The notes below the pieces were generated by a model. It made no database searches. It saw only the letters and a list, made by a program, of their open reading frames with translations, and had not been told where the DNA came from. From Leuctra nigra (taxonomy: Eukaryota; Arthropoda; Insecta; Plecoptera; Leuctridae), in assembly GCA_934045905.1 (NCBI GenBank), contig OW203771.1:2108001-2172000 (forward strand): DNA of 64,000 nucleotides, given 5' to 3'. The translations under genes and the position numbers were made by a program. This document shows, in pieces, positions 52,297 through 63,720 of the stretch. Every line of letters starts with the position of its first letter. The stretch's first letter is position 1.

Positions 52297-54398
52297 AGGT
52301 GCGTGAACCTGGCACCCCCCATGTCAAAATTTCAAAAAACAACGACGGATCGAATTAGTGCTTAATTAGTGCCAATTAGTGCCGTTGAATCCAGAATTAG
52401 TGCTCCAACCCTTAAAAAGTTACAGGGAAAAAACAGTGGGGGGTGCCAAGTTCACGCTGGCACCCCCCATGTCGAAAATTTTAAAAAAAACGACGGATCG
52501 AATTAGTGCTTAATTAGTGCCAATTAGTGCCGTCAAATCCAGAATTAGTGCTTCATCCCCTAAAAAGTTACAGGGAAAAAACTAATGGGGGGTGGCACAC
52601 CCCATGTCGAAAATGAAAAAACAAACGACGGATCGAATTAGTGCTTAATTAGTGCCAATTAGTGCCGTCAAATCCAGAATTAGTGCTTCATCCCCTAAAA
52701 AGTTACAGGCAAAAAACTTATGGGGGGTAGCACACCCCATGTCGAAAATTCGAAAACAAACGACGGATCGAATTAGTGCTTAATTAGTGCCAATTAGTGC
52801 CGTTGAATCCAGAATTAGTGCTCCAACCCTTAAAAAGTTACAGGGAAAAAAATGTGGTGGGTAAGTTAATGCTGGCACACCCCATGTCGAAAATTCGAAA
52901 ACAAACGACGGATCGAATTAGTGCTTAATTAGTGCCAATTAGTGCCGTCAAATCAAGAATTAGTGCTTCATCCCCTAAAAAGTTACAGGCAAAAAACTTA
53001 TGGGGGGTGGCACACCCCATGTCGAAAATTCGAAAACAAACGACGGATCGAATTAGTGCTTAATTAGTGCCAATTAGTGCCGTCAAATCCAGAATTAGTG
53101 CTTCATCCCCTAAAAAGTTACAGTGAAAAAACTTATGGGGGGTGGCACACCCCATGTCGAAAATTCGAAAACAAACGACGGATCGAATTAGTGCTTAATT
53201 AGTGCCAATTAGTGCCGTCAAATCCAGAATTAGTGCTTCAACCCTTAAAAAGTTACAGGGAAAAACCTGGGTGGGTAAGTTAATGCTGGCACACCCCATG
53301 TCGAAAATTCGAAAACAAACGACGGATCGAATAAGTGCTTAATTAGTGCCAATTAGTGCCGTCAAATGCAGAATTAGTGCTTCATCCCCTAAAAAGTTAC
53401 AGGGAAAAAACTTATGGGGGGGGGGGGGGGTGGCACACCCCATGTCGAAAATTCAAAAAGAAACGACGGATCGAATTAGTGCTTAATTAGTGCCAATTAG
53501 TGCCGTTGAATCTAGAATTAGTGCTTTAACTCTTAAAAAGATACAGGGAAAAAACCGTGGTGGGTAAGTTAATGCTGGCACACCCCATGTCGAAAATTCG
53601 AAAACAAACGACGGATCGAATTAGTGCTTAATTAGTGCCAATTAGTGCCGTCAAATCCAGAATTAGTGCTTCATCCCCTAAAAAGTTACAGGCAAAAAAC
53701 TTATGGGGGGTGGCACACCCCATGTCGAAAATTCGAAAACAAACGACGGATCGAATTAGTGCTTAATTAGTGCCAATTTGTGCCGTCAAATCCAGAATTA
53801 GTGCTTCATCCCCTAAAAAGTTACAGGGATAAAACTTATGGGGGGTGACACACCCCATGTCGAAAATTAAAAAACAAACGACGGATCGAATTAGTGTTTA
53901 ATTAGTGCCAATTAGTGCCGTCAAATCCAGAATTAGTGCTTCAACCCTTAAAAAGTTACAGGGAAAAACCTGGGTGGGTAAGTTAATGCTGGCACACCCC
54001 ATGTCGAAAATTCGAAAACAAACGACGGATCGAATTAGTGCTTATTTAGTGCCAATTAGTGTCGTTGAATCCAGAATTAGTGCTTTAACTCTTAAAAAGA
54101 TACAGTGAAAAAACTGTGGTGGGTAAGTTAATGCTGGCACACCCAATGTCGAAAATGAAAAAACAAACGATGGATCGAATTAGTGCTTAATTAGTGCCAA
54201 TTTGTGCCGTTGAATCCAGAATTAGTGCTTTAACCCTTAAAAAGTTACAGGGAAAAAACTGTGTTGGGTAAGTAATGCACACCCCATGACGAAAATGAAA
54301 AAACAAACTGTGGATTGAATTAGTGCTTAATTAGTGCCAATTAGTGCCGTCGAAACTAGAATTAGTGCTTCATCCCCTAAAACGTTACAGAGAAAAAC
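52297..54398 (+). repeat. Left arm: tandem 135/144-bp array, about 15 units
   Basis: GACGGATCGAATTAGTGCTT recurs with spacing alternating between about 135 and 144-148 bp. The short type has the linker CTTATGGGGGGTGGCACACC; the long type has GGTGGGTAAGTTAATGCTGG. Each unit contains four AATTAGTGC sub-blocks. Open frames inside are not conserved in reading phase. A G15 run lies at 53416-53430. Confidence 0.95.
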
Positions 54399-54402
54399 CC
54401 AT

Positions 54403-54690
54403 TTTAAGCTTACGTGACTAAATAATGCCGCACACATTGCGGAGTACATTATGTGACCTTTGGTACGACCTCAAAGTGTTAAATATGATATTATCGTAAA
54501 ATAATTTTATTTGACACTTTGTGGCCGAGCCAGTGGTCATAAAGTACTCCAGTGCTTAGTCTTCAGTGCTTATTACTTAGTCTTTTAACTTAGTATGGGT
54601 CACTTATTTGTAAAATTCTGTTTGTGTGAAGACAACATTAAAAAAAGTAAGGACCGTGCGTGTGATGTTCCCTTACGCAGGCAGCTCTTA
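54403..54690. mobile_element. Degenerate element A copy in the core
   Basis: ACTAAATAATGCCGCACAC, TACGACCTCAAAGTGTTAAAT and TTGACACTTTGTGGCCGAG..GTCATAAAGTACTCCAG match A, but the ends are eroded (GGCAGCTCTTAACG on the right). Confidence 0.7.
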
Positions 54691-55062
54691 ACGTGGCAGC
54701 TCTGATCGACCATTTTCTCAGATCGTTTTCATTTTGTCCAGTTTTGGGGATTGACGGATAATAAATAAGTATTTTCACAATATCATCTTATGGCAGGCAT
54801 GAAAAATGGCCTACGATTGAAGATTCCAATCACAGTGCCGTAACTAGGAATTCAGCACAGCCTCCTTTTCCTTTTACAGTAACATATGTACAGAAGAAAA
54901 ATACAGTATTTTAATAATGTTTCAATGAGGATTTTGTAATCGTCACTGTAATACACGTATTAAACTCTAATCAATAAAAAAAAATATTTAACCTTCAACC
55001 CAGCCATTCCCAGTTTATTATAATCCAAATAAAACACAATTTGACTTCGAAAGGAATTGACA
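54691..55062. other. AT-rich core spacer
   Basis: No open frame or shared repeat was recognised. Confidence 0.4.
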
Positions 55063-55070
55063 GCTGGAAC

Positions 55071-55608
55071 TAGAGGTGACCGCGTGAGTGGATTTCCACT
55101 CACGTCGGGTCACGTCACGAAATCATTTTATTTTTCACGCACACTCACGCACGCCAGTTCCCTTAATAATGCACGATCACGCACACTCACGCAGACAATT
55201 TCCTATTTAATGCACACTCACGCAGTGACAGCTCACGATTAATCACGCATATCAATTTATTTTACTCATTTTGAGGACTGGAGGAAGCTGAGATCAACAA
55301 AACTTTCATACCCACGCACAGTACTGCTGGCAGTGGCACACAACAATAACAAACACACACACACCCAAAGTCACAATTCTCAGATTGCAAATTAAATACA
55401 TTTTTAAAATATTTTTCATGCTTGTCTTTGGAATATTAAAGAATTATTCAATACTGGCACAGCATTACTCGTGTCACGTACAATCACGCGTGACACGATT
55501 CACGGGTGAGTATTAACTTTGCACGCTCACGCACGGCATTTTCATAAAGATGCACACTCACGCACACTCAGGATAAAATTCGTGAGTCACGTCACGCGGT
55601 CACCTCTA
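55071..55608. mobile_element. hAT-like element with CACTCACGCA subterminal repeats
   Basis: TIRs TAGAGGTGACCGCGTGA and TCACGCGGTCACCTCTA are perfect over 17 bp. The 8-bp duplication GCTGGAAC is exact (55063-55070, 55609-55616). Both subterminal regions are packed with CACTCACGCA / TCACGCACAC motifs, probable transposase-binding sites. 538 bp, no transposase. Confidence 0.92.
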
Positions 55609-55616
55609 GCTGGAAC

Positions 55617-56043
55617 CATGTAACTAACACTTTTTTCGAAATAGTTTTTTTGTGGAATAACCATGTACATGTCCAGGTCTATCCACTGAGTAGTAGTAAT
55701 TCTCTACATCCGATCAAAATAATAGTCACCTATGAGAACTCACTCCTAACATCGTTCATGTTGAGTTAAGACAATTATGAAGGACATTCACTGCATACTC
55801 GAGCTTTCAATATTTTCAGTCAATATTATAGTTGATTTTGCAGTGATTAATTAATTTATAAAACAAAAATTTCGTGTATTCATACACACGTGAAAACTGT
55901 CAAAACTCAGTGCTTTATTGGTAAATAATTCATTCATAATAGTGGAATAATTAATATCTCAACATTTCGTTGGAATAAAGAAGAAGGAGCGCATGTTTTG
56001 CCGACAACATTGTGCCAGGTTTGTGATGCATATGCTAGCCCTT
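55617..56043. other. AT-rich core spacer
   Basis: No repeat or gene was seen. Confidence 0.4.
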
Positions 56044-56524
56044 CCGTTTTAGAAAATTGAGAGAGATATTTTTTTCATAAAAGAGTGTAACTTTTACAGG
56101 ATTTTCACATGATCAGTCTAATTGTATATTAGTAGAACTTTATAATTTTTGCTTATTGCACCATTAATTAGGCGCCGGTTTTTCAACAAAACTGCTCAAA
56201 ACTGGATTGGAGACCAAACCCGTGAACCAAATGATCTCAAATTTAAATCATGATTAGTTATAAGACAAACTTAGGGTTATCACTTGGCACATTTTGCACC
56301 CAGGGAGACAAGAAAATAGCTAATTTTCCACCAAAAATCCCCTCATTATTAGTTACTAATTATTAACAAACAAACAATTTGAAATGTACCAAGGGATAAC
56401 CCTAAGTTTGTCTTTTATCTAATCACGATTAAAATTTAAAATCATTTTGTCAACCCATTTCGTCTCCAATCGTATCCATAAAAAGTGTCAACAAAAAGCA
56501 GGAAAATCGCTCGCGCTTGCAGCA
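56044..56524. mobile_element. Foldback repeat family B, copy 5
   Basis: CTTCCGTTTTAGAAAATTGA, GGCGCCGGTTTTTCAACAAA, GATAACCCTAAGTTTGTC and ATCGCTCGCGCTTGC. It retains the ACTTTTACAGGATTTTCACATGATCAG block that copy 2 lacks. Confidence 0.8.
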
Positions 56525-56786
56525 CCTTAATTTGAGAATATTTAGGTGCAAGGATGTAATCTTTATAGTTATTTTGGCAGTTCGTATCTGCGTACATTAG
56601 TTCCATCAGATGTGTCCTAACTTATCTAATAAGGGACAATACGGACTAAACTGAACCCTTCCAAGAGAACATTTGTAGCATTTGCCTTAAAATGTTGATT
56701 ATTAAATGTTGGCATTCTAAAAATTGAAGGTGAACGTTGGCAGCCATAGATTGGTAGAACCATGCATGAGATTCTAGATAATATAT

Positions 56787-59175
56787 TTTTTCCCTGTAAC
56801 TTTGTAGGGGATGGAGCGCTAATTCTGGATTTGACGGCACTATTTGGCACTAATTAAGCACTAATTCGATCCGTCGTTTGTTTTTTCATTTTCGACATGG
56901 GGTGTGCCAGCATTAACTTACCCACCACAGTTTTTTCCCTGTAACATTTTAAGGGTTGAACCACTAATTCTGAATTCAACGGCACTAATTGGCACTAAAT
57001 AAGCACTAATTCGATCCGTCGTTTGTTTTTTCATTTTCGACATGGGGTGTGCCAGCATTAACTTACCCACCACAGTTTTTTCCCTGTAACATTTTAAGGG
57101 TTGGAGCACTAATTCTGGATTTAACGGCACTAATTGGCACTAATTAAGCACTAATTCGATCCGTCGTTTGTTTTCGAATTTTCGACATGGGGTGTGCCAG
57201 CATTAACTTACCCACCACAGTTTTTTCCCTGTAACTTTTTAAGGGTTGAAGCAAAAATTCTGGATTTGACGGCACTAATTGGCACTAAATAAGCACTAAT
57301 TCGATCCGTCGTTTGTTTTTAATTTTCGACATGGGGTGTGCCAGCATTAACTTACCCACCCAGGTTTTTTCCCTGTAACTTTTTAAGGGTTGAAGCACAA
57401 ATTCTGGATTTGACGGCACTAATTGGCACTAAATAAGCACTAATTCGATCCGTCGTTTGTTTTTTTGAATTTTTGACATGGGGTGTGCCACCACCCATAA
57501 GTTTTTTCCCTGTAACTTTTTAGGGGATGAAGCACTAATTCTGGATTTGACGGCACTAATTGGCACTAATTAAGCACTAATTCGATCCGTCGTTTGTTTT
57601 CGAATTTTCGACATGGGGTGTGCCAGCATTAACTTACCCACCCAGGTTTTTCCCTGTAACTTTTTAAGGGTTGAAGCACTAATTCTGGATTTGACGGCAC
57701 TAATTGGCACTAATTAAGCACTAATTCGATCCGTCGTTTGTTTTCGAATTTTCGACATGGGGTGTGCCAGCATTAACTTACCCACCACATTTTTTTCCCT
57801 GTAACTTTTTAAGGGCAGGAGCACTAATTCTGGATTCAAAGGCACTAATTGGCACTAATTTAGCACTAATTCGATCCGTCGTTTGTTTTCGAATTTTCGA
57901 CATGGGGTGTGCCACCCCCCATAAGTTTTTTGCCTGTAACTTTTTAAGGGATGAAGCACTAATTCTGGATTTGACGGCACTAATTGGCACTAATTAAGCA
58001 CTAATTCGATCCGTCGTTTGTTTTCGAATTTTCGACATGGGGTGTGCCGGCATTAACTTACCCACCACATTTTTTTCCCTGTAACTTTTTAAGGGCAGGA
58101 GCACTAATTCTGGATTCAACGGCACTAATTGGCACTAATTTAGCACTAATTCGATCCGTCGTTTGTTTTCGAATTTTCGACATGGGGTGTGCCACCCCCC
58201 ATAAGTTTTTTGCCTGTAACTTTTTAAGGGATGAAGCACTAATTCTGGATTTGACGGCACTAATTGGCACTAATTAAGCACTAATTCGATCCATCGTTTG
58301 TTTTTTCATTTTCGACATGGGGTGTGCTACCCCCCATAAGTTTTTTCCCTGTAACTTTTTAGGGGATGAAGCACTAATTCTGGATTTGACGGCACTTATT
58401 GGCACTAATTAAGCACTAATTCGATCCGTCGTTTGTTTTCGAATTTTCGACATGGGGTGTGCCACCCCCCATAAGTTTTTTCACTGTAACTTTTTAGGGG
58501 ATGAAGCACTAATTCTGGATTTGACGGCACTAATTGGCACTAATTAAGCACTAATTCGATCCGTCGTTTGTTTTCGAATTTTTGACATGGGGTGTGCTAG
58601 CATTAACTTACCCACCACATTTTTTTCCCTGTAACTTTTTAAGGGTTGGAGCACTAATTCTGGATTCAACGGCACTAATTGGCACTAATTAAGCACTAAT
58701 TCGATCCGTCGTTTGTTTTCGAATTTTCGACATGGGGTGTGCCACCCCCCATAAGTTTTTTGCCTGTAACTTTTTAGGGGATGAAGCACTAATTCTGGAT
58801 TTGACGGCACTAATTGGCACTAATTAAGCACTAATTCGATCCGTCGTTTGTTTTTTCATTTTCGACATGGGGTGTGCCACCCCCCATAAGTTTTTTCCCT
58901 GTAACTTTTTAGGGGATGAAGCACTAATTCTGGATTTGACGGCACTAATTGGCACTAATTAAGCACTAATTCGATCCGTAATTTTTTTTTAAATTTTCGA
59001 CATGGGGGGTGCCAGCGTGAACTTGGCACCCCCCACAGTTTTTCCCCTGTAACTTTTTAAGGGTTGGAGCACTAATTCTGGATTCAACGGCACTAATTGG
59101 CACTAATTAAGCACTAATTCGATCCGTCGTTGTTTTTTGAAATTTTGACATGGGGGGTGCCAGGTTCACGCACCT
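56787..59175 (-). repeat. Right arm: tandem 135/144-bp array, about 17 units
   Basis: The complement of the left-arm unit: AAGCACTAATTCGATCCGTC recurs with the same two spacings. The outermost units carry the full CACCCCCCATGTC-type linker found in the outermost left units, while the innermost ones are more diverged. Confidence 0.95.
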
Positions 59176-59184
59176 GAGAAGATG

Positions 59185-59711
59185 GTCAAGAAGAGAAAAC
59201 TTAGTACTGTTAGCCGGCTTGGAAATATGTTGGTCGACAAGAAATGACAGTTTTGGAAAGTCGTCTGCATTTAGTTGCATGAAATCAATAATTACTGTGC
59301 ATTTACGGTGTTTTAAACAGTAATGATAATAAACCTAATTACTGGCATTGCAATGGATAATTGCTGAAATAAAAAGTTGCCTGCTGTGAGATCGTATTTC
59401 ATTTTTCGATTTTTTTGAAGCTCATTTATAAATCGAGTCCAGCTATGTTGGAAATGTTCATGAAAATGTATAATGTTTGGATACATTCATTTCAATTGCA
59501 CTTAAGTCATGCGTTATGTGACTCTGTAGTTGGTGGAAATTGTAAACAATTGAAATGTACACAAAATTATCTACAGATAATTAATTTGGTACAACACAAA
59601 TTCGATGCAATGGACCACAAAGATGACACCAAACGTGAAGCTGCGAGCTGAGCCAAAATAATAAAACAATTTTACAAAACGTAAAAATTGGTTCGAAACG
59701 AAAAGGGTTGG
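59185..59711. other. Unique spacer right of the 6.9-kb element
   Basis: AT-rich. A 78-codon frame (59415-59651) has no recognised domain. Confidence 0.35.
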
Positions 59712-59830
59712 CTGCTGGTAAGGTTCCTTGACAATCAATCCTTGTTATTATCAATGAAATAAGAGCTCACCTACTAGAGGTAGATGATGCGTTAACACAG
59801 CCTTCATGGGATGATGCCATATCCTTTTCT
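59712..59830 (-). repeat. Dispersed repeat D, copy 5, inverted
   Basis: GGTTCCTTGACAATCAATCC, TTGTTATTATCAATGAAAT, GAGCTCACCTACTAGAGGTA and CTTCATGGGATGATGCCAT. Confidence 0.8.
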
Positions 59831-59967
59831 TTTCGAGTAGTACCGATTTTTATTGGTTTGAGTGTTACATTTTAAAATTCTATGAAAATCGCAACATGTT
59901 TTTGACGTTTAAGTATTTATAACGCACGCCAATGACGTTGATGATGAGAATAGGTCAGGAGGTGCTG

Positions 59968-60110
59968 TGTGAGGAGGCGGTCGTGGCCTATTAGTGACCT
60001 TCCCATCATTTGCCTCTCGACTGCGGTAAACCACGAGAAACACTGCTTTAGATCTACAGCCAGATTGTCGTGAATTGAAACTGAAATCACGTAATTCCCG
60101 TCCCACTGGC
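59968..60110 (-). mobile_element. SINE body with part of the head
   Basis: GAGGAGGCGGTCGTGGCCTA, TTAGTGACCTTCCCATCATTTGCC and CTCGACTGCGGTAAACC. The head region is too diverged to show a B box. Confidence 0.75.
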
Positions 60111-60192
60111 CATCAGTCTGCTGTCAGGTCAATTATTACAACTGTTGTGCATTGTTGACAACAGGAAATGCTTCGTTAGAGAGCTCCATTCA

Positions 60193-60674
60193 GTGGACAT
60201 AGTCGCCGCTGCATACAGTGACACACTCGGGACGTACGAGCCACCATGCACGAGCAGGGGTGTCGAGTCTTCAGCTTAGGGGTTGTGTTCAGTGGACATA
60301 GGCGCCGCGACAGAGCGTCATCACTCGGGACGTCCGAGCTAGCATGCACGAGCAGGGGTGCCGAGTCTTCAGCTTAGGGGTTGTGTTCAGTGGACATAGG
60401 CGCCGCGACACAGTGTGACACACTCGGGACGTACGAGCCACCATGCACGAGCAGGGGTGCCGAGTCTTCAGCTTAGGGGTTGTGTTCAGTGGACATAGGC
60501 GCCGCGACACAGTGTGACACACTCGGGACGTACGAGCCACCATGCACGAGCAGGGGTGCCGAGTCTTCAGCTTAGGGGTTGTGTTCAGTGGACATAGGCG
60601 CCGCGACAGAGCGTCATCACTCGGGACGTACGAGCTAGCATGCACGAGCAGGGGTGCCGAGTCTTCAGCTTAGG
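60193..60674. repeat. 99-bp minisatellite, about 5 units
   Basis: GGACATAGGCGCCGCGACA recurs at spacings of 98-99 bp. Units come in two types: CAGAGCGTCATCACTCGG with GAGCTAGCATG, and CACAGTGTGACACACTCGG with GAGCCACCATG. The period is close to 33 codons, so minus frames remain open (60289-60645); the repeating Cys/His-rich peptide is not supported by any flanking gene structure. Related single units occur near 9.8, 52.2 and 64.0 kb. Confidence 0.92.
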
Positions 60675-61289
60675 AATTGTCGTGATGCGTACAGAAATGT
60701 CGGAGAGGAAAACCAATTTTATAGGAAATGTGAAACTGAAAATCAACTGTTTTACATTTTGTGTGGGAATAACAGTTTTGAGCATAAGTGACACTCTAGG
60801 TACTTTCAGACTTATTATTTACCTTCCAAACAGGAACTATTTTATAACTAGTTGAAAAATCTTCTACCAAGGGAACGTCATCAGATAAGATCAGGCATAA
60901 TGCTCACCATGCATTACACTAGAATGCGAAAGCTGCTCAGATTTTGTAATATCTTGCCAAGATCGTGCCTAGATTGATTTTTAAATCATGCTTTATTTCG
61001 GGACTTTTACAAATCACGTGTGAAGGTCAGAACTAAAATAATAACTTGAAAGTAAATGTCAATATTTGCCCTTGAAATATTTCAATACAATCATATTCAC
61101 CCTATGAATGAATGAAAAGAACATCAATAATAATAATGCAATGTAATGTTTCTCATGCAAGTAAAAGTGCATTGCTGTGAATTATCAAGTATCAGATGAA
61201 AACTGCAATTATCAAGATGATGAAGGAATTCTCTGCACTTTCACTGAATGTTGGCGATGGAATCTCACACAAGTTGCATTCCCGGCGGC
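60675..61289. other. AT-rich spacer
   Basis: A repeat-O-like ATATCTTGCCAAGATCGTGCC occurs at 60950-60970. Nothing else was seen. Confidence 0.35.
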
Positions 61290-61470
61290 GTGGATGATTC
61301 AAACACGCTGGGTGATTGGGAGATGATTGCTAGTCATATTCGAATACGCTGGGTGATTGGGAGATGATTGCTAGTCATATTGGAACAAGTTGGATGATTG
61401 GGAGATGATGATGGGGTGCGGTGCGAAGGAGGCGGTCGTGGTGTATTGGTTGCTCAAACTACAATCATGT
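61290..61470 (-). mobile_element. SINE body with expanded tandem tail
   Basis: GGTGCGAAGGAGGCGGTC, GTGGTGTATTGG belongs to the body. On its 3' side (lower coordinates), GCTGGGTGATTGGGAGATGATTGCTAGTCATATT is repeated about every 51 bp, 2.5 times, an expansion of the GATGAT tail. Confidence 0.65.
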
Positions 61471-62359
61471 TTTGGGTGCCTAAGACAAGTTTCAGAGAAT
61501 TGAGGCGATCATAGAACTTTGTACCACCACTTACCAGAGGACGGTTCGATGTTTTAGAGAAAATTGTCTGATTTTGGAATGAAAATGAGAATGACGATGA
61601 TGCATTCGGAAACATCCTGTAGAATCCAATCAATTTTCACGGTTCAAAAAAGAACACTACACTAATTTTTTACCACATATTTCAGAAAAATCTTGTCAAT
61701 TGATACCTAGAAATGTGTTAAAAAAATCCAAATACGCACGGTCTTGTCGGATCTTTTTGGCATTTCCCAAGATCAGTTGCTAAGACTTTGGCAAAATCTT
61801 GCCCTTTTCGCACAATTTTATTTCTTTTTTGCATCATTTCCAATCAAGATATTTCAGCAACTAGTCAGTAGACTATAGTCAACAACGGCATGACCTAATA
61901 AATCCGAATGCTGCTAACATACCTCCATACCCATGCCTAACGGGAGGGCCAAGTGGCACAGTGGCACTGTCTAGTCCACACCCGCAGACACATAAAGTCG
62001 CGCTATTACTTGTCCATGGGTGTGTGTGCACCCTGTAGAGTCCCGCGCATCACGCGCACGATGCACTGTATGGAGCTGTAATTAGTGAAGTTAGTTCTGT
62101 AATCAGATTGCAGTGTGTAGAGTGATTGAATTAGCAGAGCTCGTGGAACATTGCCCCTTAGCAGTGGGGTTGCATCCGACAGCTTCATACAGCAATACAG
62201 CTGTGTAGAGTTGTCTGTCCCTCCTGATGATGACTCTAGCTAAATATTCTTTTCGACAGTTGACAATTACGACAATTGATAAGTTATAGATTTGAGAAAG
62301 ATTTTGCCACGATCGATCATCATAACAATAACATAGCAATAACATAGCAATATCATAGC
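61471..62359. other. Unique spacer
   Basis: Repeat-O-like TCTTGTCGGATC..CCCAAGATC lies around 61740-61800. A TGGCACAGTGG A-box-like motif occurs near 61955 without a matching B box. No gene was recognised. Confidence 0.3.
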
Positions 62360-62881
62360 TAGTGTTGGGACTTGAAAATTTTCAAAGTGAAAATTTTCAT
62401 TTCATAGAAATTTTTAAGACCTGTTGAAAATATTCATGAAAATTTTCATGAAAATATCCTCCTATTTCATCCTGAGGTAATTTTGTTTTTTTCTTTTTTT
62501 TCCTGGTAGGTGCACCGACACTTTTTACGTATCTATCACGCATAATAATGTAACACACTTCCATTAATACTTTACAAAATAAAACAATTGAAAATATGCT
62601 AAAAGGTCCTCTGTAAATGAGTATTTTCATGAAAATTTACATTTCATGGAAATTTTTAAGACCTGTTGAAAATTTTCATGAAAATACTCATTTACAGATG
62701 ACCTTTCAGCATATTTTCAATTGTTTTATTTTGTAACTTGTATTAATGGAGGTGTGTTACATTATTATGCGTGATATAAATACGTTTAAAAGTGTCGGTG
62801 CACCACCAGGAAAAAAAACAAAAAAACAAAATTACCTCAGGATTCAAAACATTGAAAATTTCATGAAAAATCCCAACACTA
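62360..62881. mobile_element. hAT-like element K, copy 2, foldback form
   Basis: Ends TAGTGTTGGGACTTG and ATCCCAACACTA. The interior is a long hairpin: CATGAAAATACTCATTTACAG, TTCAATTGTTTTATTTTGTAA and AATGGAGGTGTGTTACATTA appear in both orientations. Flanks ATCATAGC and AAAAAAGC match poorly, so the duplication is eroded. Confidence 0.75.
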
Positions 62882-62889
62882 AAAAAAGC

Positions 62890-63254
62890 AATAAGATTTA
62901 TCGTATACGAATTGATAATGCTTCTTTGCATGTTAAAGTATCTACCTACTTCGTTCAGGGAAGCATATCCTTCAAAACTATTAGTAGTACCAATGTAGCA
63001 TGGTTTATGATCTTGAGCAGCAAGAACGTCTTGTGTAAATTTACGTAACAATGCATTGTCAAGAAATAGAACATTTTTAGTAGAACCTTGCTAGTGTCGT
63101 GCCAGTGACCTTCGCATCACAATAGATGGGAATCTGATAAGAATTCAACCGTGATAAGACTTCGAGTCTGTACACAAATTATCGGGGAGAGAAGATCGGT
63201 AGGTGTAAACATTTATTTTAGTCGCTGTTCTACAAATGTTCTATAGGCGACAGT
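62890..63254. other. Unique spacer
   Basis: Balanced to AT-rich, no shared repeat or gene seen. Confidence 0.35.
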
Positions 63255-63588
63255 TTAAGACGGCTGGGTAGTGAGTTTGACCTTGAAGAGTTTTTTAATC
63301 GATTATTATCAATATCTTTTTCCAGTGTAATTGTTAACAAAATAGGGCTATGGACGTGAATTCAGAACAGTTCAATGAAAATAATGTCATAGTTTGGAAT
63401 AAGTTACTAAATTTTCGGGTTCTAAACACCCGTTGGACAAAATAAAACTAATAACTTATTCCAAACTATGAAATTATTTTCATTGAACTGTTCTGAATTC
63501 ACGTCCATAGCCCTATTTTGTTAACAATTACACTGGAAAAAGATATTGATAAAAATCGATTAACAAACTCACTACCAAGCCCTCTTAA
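63255..63588. mobile_element. TTAA-flanked foldback element F, copy 6
   Basis: 334 bp with TTAA at 63255-63258 and 63585-63588. Both ends are preserved (GACGGCTGGGTAGTGAG and CTCACTACCAAGCCCTC). Arms pair nearly perfectly through GGGCTATGGACGTGAATTCA to CATAGTTTGGAATAAGTTA. Confidence 0.9.
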
Positions 63589-63605
63589 ATGGCGATTCAG
63601 TAATT

Positions 63606-63720
63606 GAGGAAGGAGGTGGTTGTTGCCTATCAGTGGGGGACCTTCCCAGCATTTGCCTATCGACTGAGGAAAACCACGAGAATAACCTCAGTCATAAGGC
63701 TGACGAACACGGGCACGAAT
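63606..63720 (-). mobile_element. SINE body with partial head
   Basis: GGAAGGAGGTGGTTGTTGCC, CCTTCCCAGCATTTGCC and ATCGACTGAGGAAAACCACG. The head is diverged beyond the CTCAGTCATAAGG segment. Confidence 0.75.

Larger units (their letters stand above)
52297..59175. mobile_element. Foldback-like transposable element with satellite arms, 6.9 kb
   Basis: The termini AGGTGCGTGAACCTGGCACC and its exact complement lie just inside an exact 9-bp duplication GAGAAGATG (52288-52296, 59176-59184). The terminal 200 bp are nearly identical between ends. Each arm is a tandem array of a 135/144-bp unit (52297-54398 and 56787-59175) in opposite orientation, and the 2.4-kb core holds other MITEs only. No transposase frame exists, so it is non-autonomous. 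Tandem-repeat arms and a 9-bp duplication recall Drosophila Foldback; a 9-bp duplication also fits Mutator-like elements. Superfamily unresolved. Confidence 0.9.

Noticed and set aside
57764..58277. Pair of identical 77-codon plus-strand genes
   Set aside because: They are frames through two adjacent units of the right-arm tandem array and are not kept in phase across the array.
60289..60645. Cys/His-rich repeat protein on the minus strand
   Set aside because: The period of 99 bp keeps frames open by arithmetic, and unit-length indels of 1 bp are tolerated, which argues against selection on a frame.
61931..62000. tRNA gene from the A-box-like TGGCACAGTGG
   Set aside because: No B box at proper distance and no cloverleaf.
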